Assembly: GCF_030697065.1 (NCBI RefSeq)
Contig: NZ_JAUYQU010000087.1
Coordinates: forward strand, 29,179 to 93,178
Direction: 5' to 3'
Origin: Bradyrhizobium sp.
GTDB lineage: Bacteria > Pseudomonadota > Alphaproteobacteria > Rhizobiales > Xanthobacteraceae
Length of the DNA: 64,000 nucleotides
Within the stretch, counting starts at the first letter, position 1, and each line of letters starts with the position of its first letter. Made by a program: the position numbers and the translations under genes. The notes under the pieces are model-generated. The model saw only the letters and a program-made list of their open reading frames with translations, ran no database searches and was not told where the DNA came from. Positions 60,833-64,000 of this stretch are shown here, piece by piece.

Positions 60833-62245
60833 ATGTCCGAACCTGCCACCGCACCCACCCTCGCCGAATCCGAACACCGCCACGCCGAGCCGCCGCGCGC
60901 CGGCGGGCGCGCCGCGGCGCTGGTGTTGCTGGCCCTGGTGCTGGCCGGCGGCCTGTATGCCGTGCTGCCCTATGAGCCCACGGTGAAAAAGGGCCTGGCC
61001 CTGCTGTGCTTCATCGGCCTGCTGTGGTTGACCGAGGCGCTGCACCTGGCTGTCACGGCGCTGCTGGTGCCGCTGGGCGCGCTGCTGTTGGGGTTTCCGG
61101 GGCTGGGCACCGTGCAGGCCTTCGCGCCCTTTGCCGATCCCATCGTCTTCCTGTTCTTCGGCGGCTTCGCGCTGGCCACGGCGCTGCGCGTGCAGCAGCT
61201 CGACCGCAAGATGGCCGTGGCGCTGCTGGCGCTCTCCAAAGGCCACCTGGGGCGTGCGGTGTTCCTGCTGTTCGGCGTGACGGCGGTGCTGTCCATGGGC
61301 ATCAGCAACACCGCCACGGCCGCGCTGATGCTGCCGCTCACGCTGGGCATCCTGAGCCCGCTGGACCCGCGGCAGGAGCGCCGCACCTATGTCTTCGTGC
61401 TGCTGGGCGTGGCCTATGCGGCCAGCATCGGCGGCATCGGCACGCTGGTGGGCTCGCCGCCCAATGCCATTGCGGCGCGCGCGGCCGGCATCGGCTTTGC
61501 CGACTGGCTGTGGATCGGCATCCCCCTGGTGCTGCTGCTCATGCCGCTGATGGTGCTCACGCTGTGGGTGGTGCTGCGCCCGCACCTGAACCGCGAGCTG
61601 CGCATCGAGATGCAGGCCGTGCCCTGGACCTGGCCGCGCCGCCTGACGCTGGCGGTCTTCACGCTCACCGCGCTGGGCTGGGTCTTCGGCGCCGCACCGC
61701 TCAAGGCCCTGGGTATCCAGAGCCCGGACGCCTTCTTCGCCGTGGCCGCGGCCGTCGCCGTGCTGGCCCTGGGGCTGGCCAGCTGGCAGCAGGTGACGCA
61801 GAACACCGACTGGGGCGTGCTCATCCTCTTCGGCGGCGGGCTGGCGCTGGGCGAGGTGCTGGGCAACTCGGGCGCTTCGCTGGTGCTGGGCCAGCAGGTG
61901 GCGCAGGCGCTGCACGGCGCCAGCCCCTGGCTGATGCTGGCCGGGGTGGCCGCCTTCATGGTGATGCTGAGCGAGTTCGCCAGCAACACGGCCGCCGCCG
62001 CCTTGCTGGTGCCCGTGTTCGCGGCCATTGCCGTGCAGATGGGCCTGCCCGCCGAAACCCTGGTGGTGCTGGTGGCCCTGGCCGCCTCCTGTGGCTTCGC
62101 ACTGCCGGTGGCCACACCGCCCAACGCCCTGGTCTATGGCAGCGGCCACGTGCCGCAGCGCTACATGATCCGCGCCGGCCTGGCGCTGGATGTGGTGTGC
62201 GTGGCGGTGCTCACGGGCTGGGGGCTGTTGACGCTGCTGCGCTGA
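60833..62245 (+). CDS. DASS/SLC13-family anion permease
   Basis: 470 residues with about twelve membrane segments. The two Ser-Asn-Thr motifs that bind sodium and substrate are visible: SMGISNTATAALMLPL and LSEFASNTAAAALLVPV. This is the divalent anion:sodium symporter family of dicarboxylate or tricarboxylate carriers. It imports succinate, citrate or a similar acid. The open frame on the other strand (60584-62878) is a shadow except for its 5' end, which is carbamate kinase-derived. Start at 60833 (MSEPATAP). Confidence 0.88.
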   Translation: MSEPATAPTLAESEHRHAEPPRAGGRAAALVLLALVLAGGLYAVLPYEPTVKKGLALLCFIGLLWLTEALHLAVTALLVPLGALLLGFPGLGTVQAFAPFADPIVFLFFGGFALATALRVQQLDRKMAVALLALSKGHLGRAVFLLFGVTAVLSMGISNTATAALMLPLTLGILSPLDPRQERRTYVFVLLGVAYAASIGGIGTLVGSPPNAIAARAAGIGFADWLWIGIPLVLLLMPLMVLTLWVVLRPHLNRELRIEMQAVPWTWPRRLTLAVFTLTALGWVFGAAPLKALGIQSPDAFFAVAAAVAVLALGLASWQQVTQNTDWGVLILFGGGLALGEVLGNSGASLVLGQQVAQALHGASPWLMLAGVAAFMVMLSEFASNTAAAALLVPVFAAIAVQMGLPAETLVVLVALAASCGFALPVATPPNALVYGSGHVPQRYMIRAGLALDVVCVAVLTGWGLLTLLR

Positions 62246-62267
62246 GCCTTCCCGCCTGGGTGGGCCC

Positions 62268-62878
62268 GGACAGGCCTCGACGAGCGTGCCGGGGGCGATG
62301 TCATCCAGCGCCTGCGCAAGCGCATCAGTGTGCAGGATCAGCGCCGGCCGGCCGGTGGCCGTGACGTAGGCCACCGCGCTTTCAACCTTGGGGGCCATGG
62401 AGCCGGCGCCCGGCACGCCTTCTGCCAGCAGTGCGCGCGCCTGTGCCACCGTGAGCCTTTCGCGCAGGCGCGCCTGCGGCGTGCCGTGCCCGTCTTCCAC
62501 CCCGGCCACATTGGTGGCGAACACCAGTGCCTGCGCCTGCAGGGCGATGGCCAGGCGTGCCGCGATCCAGTCCTTGTCGACCACGCCGGGCATGCCCTGC
62601 GTGCGCGTGGTCGTACGAGCGATGGCAATGCCACCGCCACCGCCGGCGATGACGTGCTGTTCGCGCAGCAGGGTGGCGATGGCCCGTTCTTCGACGATGG
62701 CCTGCGGGTGCGGCGAGGCCACGGTGTAGCGCCAGCCGCCGGCCAGCTGCACGGCCGGGCCGTGGGCGGGGCGCACGGGCAACAGCGGGCCGATGGGCTT
62801 GCTGGCGTTTTGAAAGGCCGGGTCGGCCGGGTCCACCATGGCCCGCGTCACCAGTGCCACGGTGGTGTGCAATGCCAT
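62268..62878 (-). pseudogene. arcC: Carbamate kinase fragment
   Basis: About 200 residues that match the C-terminal two thirds of carbamate kinase: MVDPADPAFQNASKPIGPLL, QAIVEERAIATLLREQHVIA, GGGGGIAIA, PGVVDKDWIAARLAIALQAQ and AGSMAPKVESAVAYVTATGR. The N-terminal third with the ATP-binding GGNA motif is missing, and the reading frame continues past the usual C-terminus (GTLVEA) without a stop into the antisense of the DASS gene. So both ends look truncated. Its 5' end abuts a fragment of a molybdenum-hydroxylase gene. Confidence 0.75.
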
Positions 62879-62945
62879 CTATGCAGCGACGGGGGTGGGG
62901 GTGCGGAGCTTGCCGATTGATGCGAAGGCCTTGGTCAAGGCCTGA
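62865..62945 (+). pseudogene. 3' remnant of a second molybdenum-hydroxylase gene
   Basis: Read in frame this gives VCNAIYAATGVGVRSLPIDA and then KALVKA with a TGA stop, closely matching the last 27 codons of the gene at 56024-58186 ([26 protein letters not shown]). It differs at several codons, so it is a diverged paralogue rather than a fresh copy. It is followed by a near-copy of that gene's terminator at 62971-62996. Nothing upstream of 62865 matches the gene. Confidence 0.75.
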
Positions 62946-62970
62946 GCGGGGAGCGTGACTGCGAAAGAGA

Positions 62971-62996
62971 ACGGGGCCCTTGGGCCCCGTTTTTTT
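62971..62996 (+). terminator. Rho-independent terminator
   Basis: ACGGGGCCC, loop TT and GGGCCCCGT make a nine-base perfect stem followed by a run of seven T. It sits downstream of the molybdenum-hydroxylase remnant and is the paralogue of the terminator at 58208-58236. Confidence 0.85.
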
Positions 62997-62997
62997 A

Positions 62998-63397
62998 TGA
63001 CTGAAGTTGAGGCGGTTCGGTTGGATGCCTCTGGGAGTGTCGGGCTCCTTTCGGCCAGGAGCGGACATAGGCGTCGAAGGCACAAAGCAGGTATCGGCGT
63101 GACGGGTTTGTCCGTTTTGTTATGACCCTCGATCTGCCGTGAGATCAATCCAACCCTCTGATTTTCAAAGGATTTCTCCGAATCCCACTCACTTTGTTAT
63201 TCGTCAGTCGACCTTGTTATACAGACAGGTTTGCTGGGTTTGTGGACTTTGTTCATGGTCCAGGCAGGTAGGCTGAGATGGAAAAGCCTGATATAAATCA
63301 GGCACTTAGAATAAATCACGGGAGGAAACTTGATGAGCTACGGCCTTGTTGTACAGACAGGTTTGACGTCTATATCAAGTTATCTCTCATCGAAGCC
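62998..63397. other. Gene-free region upstream of the zinc-ribbon gene
   Basis: About 400 bp without a well-supported gene. It contains several TTTGTTATnC- and GGTTTG-like words (63115, 63193, 63214, 63346) and a 22-bp near-perfect direct repeat. The frame 63278-63397 is open but lies over the second repeat, so I treat it as non-coding. Confidence 0.4.
63212..63365. repeat. 22-bp direct repeat pair
   Basis: CCTTGTTATACAGACAGG-TTTG at 63212-63233 recurs as CCTTGTTGTACAGACAGG-TTTG at 63344-63365: 21 of 22 bases match, 132 bp apart. This is not part of a recognised element; it may reflect recombination or an upstream regulatory duplication. Confidence 0.6.
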
Positions 63398-63769
63398 ATG
63401 ACCAGCGCGGAGGGGAAACAACGACGATTGAGCGAGGCGCAGTTGGCCCGGGCGAAGGCTCTCGCGGGTATCGATGCAACCGACCCTGATGTTTCGCCAC
63501 CGCTAGGCGCGGTTCTGGCAGACCCTGCCCAGTTGAGCCACAACAACACGTATGGGCGGTTGCCGCGGTTCTATGTCGATCGCCTTGTGGTGTGTCGCAA
63601 CTGCGGGACCGAGGAGGTGTGGCCCGCCGAGCGTCAGAAGTGGTGGTATGAGGAGGCGAAGGGAAACATCAATACGCAGGCAGTCTTATGCCGTTCATGC
63701 CGCGCCGCTGAACGAAAACGCAAGGACGCTGCGCGCGCGGCGGCGGGCCATGGCTCGCACACCAAGTGA
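63398..63769 (+). CDS. Zinc-ribbon protein (zf-trcl type), cassette-like
   Basis: 123 residues from the ATG at 63398 (MTSAEGKQRR); an earlier ATG at 63278 would add 40 residues that overlap a repeat. The C-terminal part has the two Cys pairs of a zinc ribbon: VVCRNCGTEEVWPAE and AVLCRSCRAAERKRK, in the layout of the probable zinc-ribbon family of small proteins. It is followed by an attC-like hairpin and then a truncated membrane-protein gene, so it may be an integron cassette. Function unknown. Confidence 0.65.
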   Translation: MTSAEGKQRRLSEAQLARAKALAGIDATDPDVSPPLGAVLADPAQLSHNNTYGRLPRFYVDRLVVCRNCGTEEVWPAERQKWWYEEAKGNINTQAVLCRSCRAAERKRKDAARAAAGHGSHTK

Positions 63770-63781
63770 GGTGGCTATGAG

Positions 63782-63868
63782 AGATAACATGTCAATCGAC
63801 ACGGACCCACAACAGCAGGAGGCGGCTTCGCCGCTCACGTTGGTGGTCCGGTCATTTTTACGTTAGGA
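63782..63868 (+). other. attC-like hairpin site 3
   Basis: AGATAAC at 63782-63788 and GTTAGGA at 63862-63868 flank a strong palindrome (ACGGACCCACAAC against GTTGGTGGTCCGGT, with GGCGGC-TTC-GCCGCT in the middle). The right box deviates from GTTRRRY at the last base. Position right after a small gene and before another is typical of attC. Confidence 0.55.
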
Positions 63869-63878
63869 GCTTGTACCC

Positions 63879-64000
63879 GTGTGGCTGTTGACCGTCATCG
63901 TCCTTGGTTCAATGTTCACCCTGGGGTGCTTCGCGTTGTGGCGTGCGCAGATGCTTCTCAGGGTAAATGCGACGGACTTTCTTAAGAGCAACTATGGCGT
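63879..64000 (+). CDS. Membrane protein, 5' part (runs off the window)
   Basis: GTG start followed by WLLTVIVLGSMFTLGCFALW, a clear membrane segment, then RAQMLLRVNATDFLKSNYG up to the edge. It starts 11 bases after the attC-like box, so it is probably the next cassette gene. Only 40 codons are visible, so no family can be given. Confidence 0.5.
   Translation, partial: MWLLTVIVLGSMFTLGCFALWRAQMLLRVNATDFLKSNYG

Noticed and set aside
60584..62878. Very long leftward open frame (764 codons) antisense to the DASS permease
   Set aside because: Only its first 200 codons look like a real family (carbamate kinase). The rest is His/Gln/Arg-rich, the usual shadow of a high-G+C membrane-protein gene.
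1..64000. rRNA, tRNA or CRISPR arrays
   Set aside because: No cloverleaf-like or regularly spaced direct-repeat pattern was recognised by eye; a search tool could still find a tRNA.

Overview
This window seems to join DNA from two bacteria of different classes. Positions 1 to about 20 kb look like an alphaproteobacterium of the Bradyrhizobium/Rhodopseudomonas group: rhizobial mosaic intergenic repeats near both ends of the block, a Bug-type solute-binding protein, EamA transporters, DUF4112, periplasmic MsrA, and purA followed by a proline-rich membrane protein. From about 20 kb to the end the sequence looks like a betaproteobacterium of the Burkholderiales, probably Comamonadaceae: DUF2789, DUF2937, a second IF-1, a PhoX phosphatase and a different codon style. 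The change falls inside one intact metY-like gene (19474-20769). A chimeric assembly at a conserved gene is the simplest explanation, so the two halves should not be read as one genome without checking.

Alphaproteobacterial part (1-20 kb): mostly independent housekeeping and metabolic genes. These include a secreted phytase-like esterase, a D-2-hydroxyacid dehydrogenase beside a Bug binding protein, two paralogous EamA exporters, an FMN-dependent alpha-hydroxyacid oxidase, an MCE/MlaD protein, YbaK, PurA, MsrB/MsrA, a RecD-like helicase, a luciferase-like monooxygenase, and an alpha/beta hydrolase beside metY.

Betaproteobacterial part, 20-31 kb: CBS protein, aroC, class II aldolase, tautomerase, MFS permease, nitroreductase, amidase, aroQ overlapping trhP (yegQ), arfB, a DsbA-like protein and DUF2937.

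31-43 kb holds the most interesting system. It is a divergent cluster with three transglutaminase-like proteins (one fused to DUF2126, a circularly permuted glutamine-synthetase-like ligase), two circularly permuted ATP-grasp proteins (one fused to an alpha-E domain), a free alpha-E protein and an Anbu proteasome-like peptidase. This matches the peptide-synthesis or protein-tagging pathway predicted by comparative genomics (Iyer, Aravind and colleagues), in an expanded form. A 267-bp inverted-repeat element sits between the alpha-E gene and anbu.

43-58 kb: Tat-exported PhoX, an orphan gcvH, a glycine-rich RRM protein, IF-1, two cyclic-di-GMP proteins in tandem, hppD overlapping an AlkD-like gene, fumC, small DUF proteins and a two-subunit molybdenum hydroxylase.

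58-64 kb is accessory DNA. It has two small cassette-like genes and an acetyltransferase separated by attC-like sites with no integrase visible, a DASS transporter, a carbamate kinase fragment abutting a fragment of a second molybdenum hydroxylase gene, and a zinc-ribbon gene followed by a third attC-like hairpin and a truncated membrane-protein gene at the edge. No rRNA, tRNA or CRISPR array was recognised.
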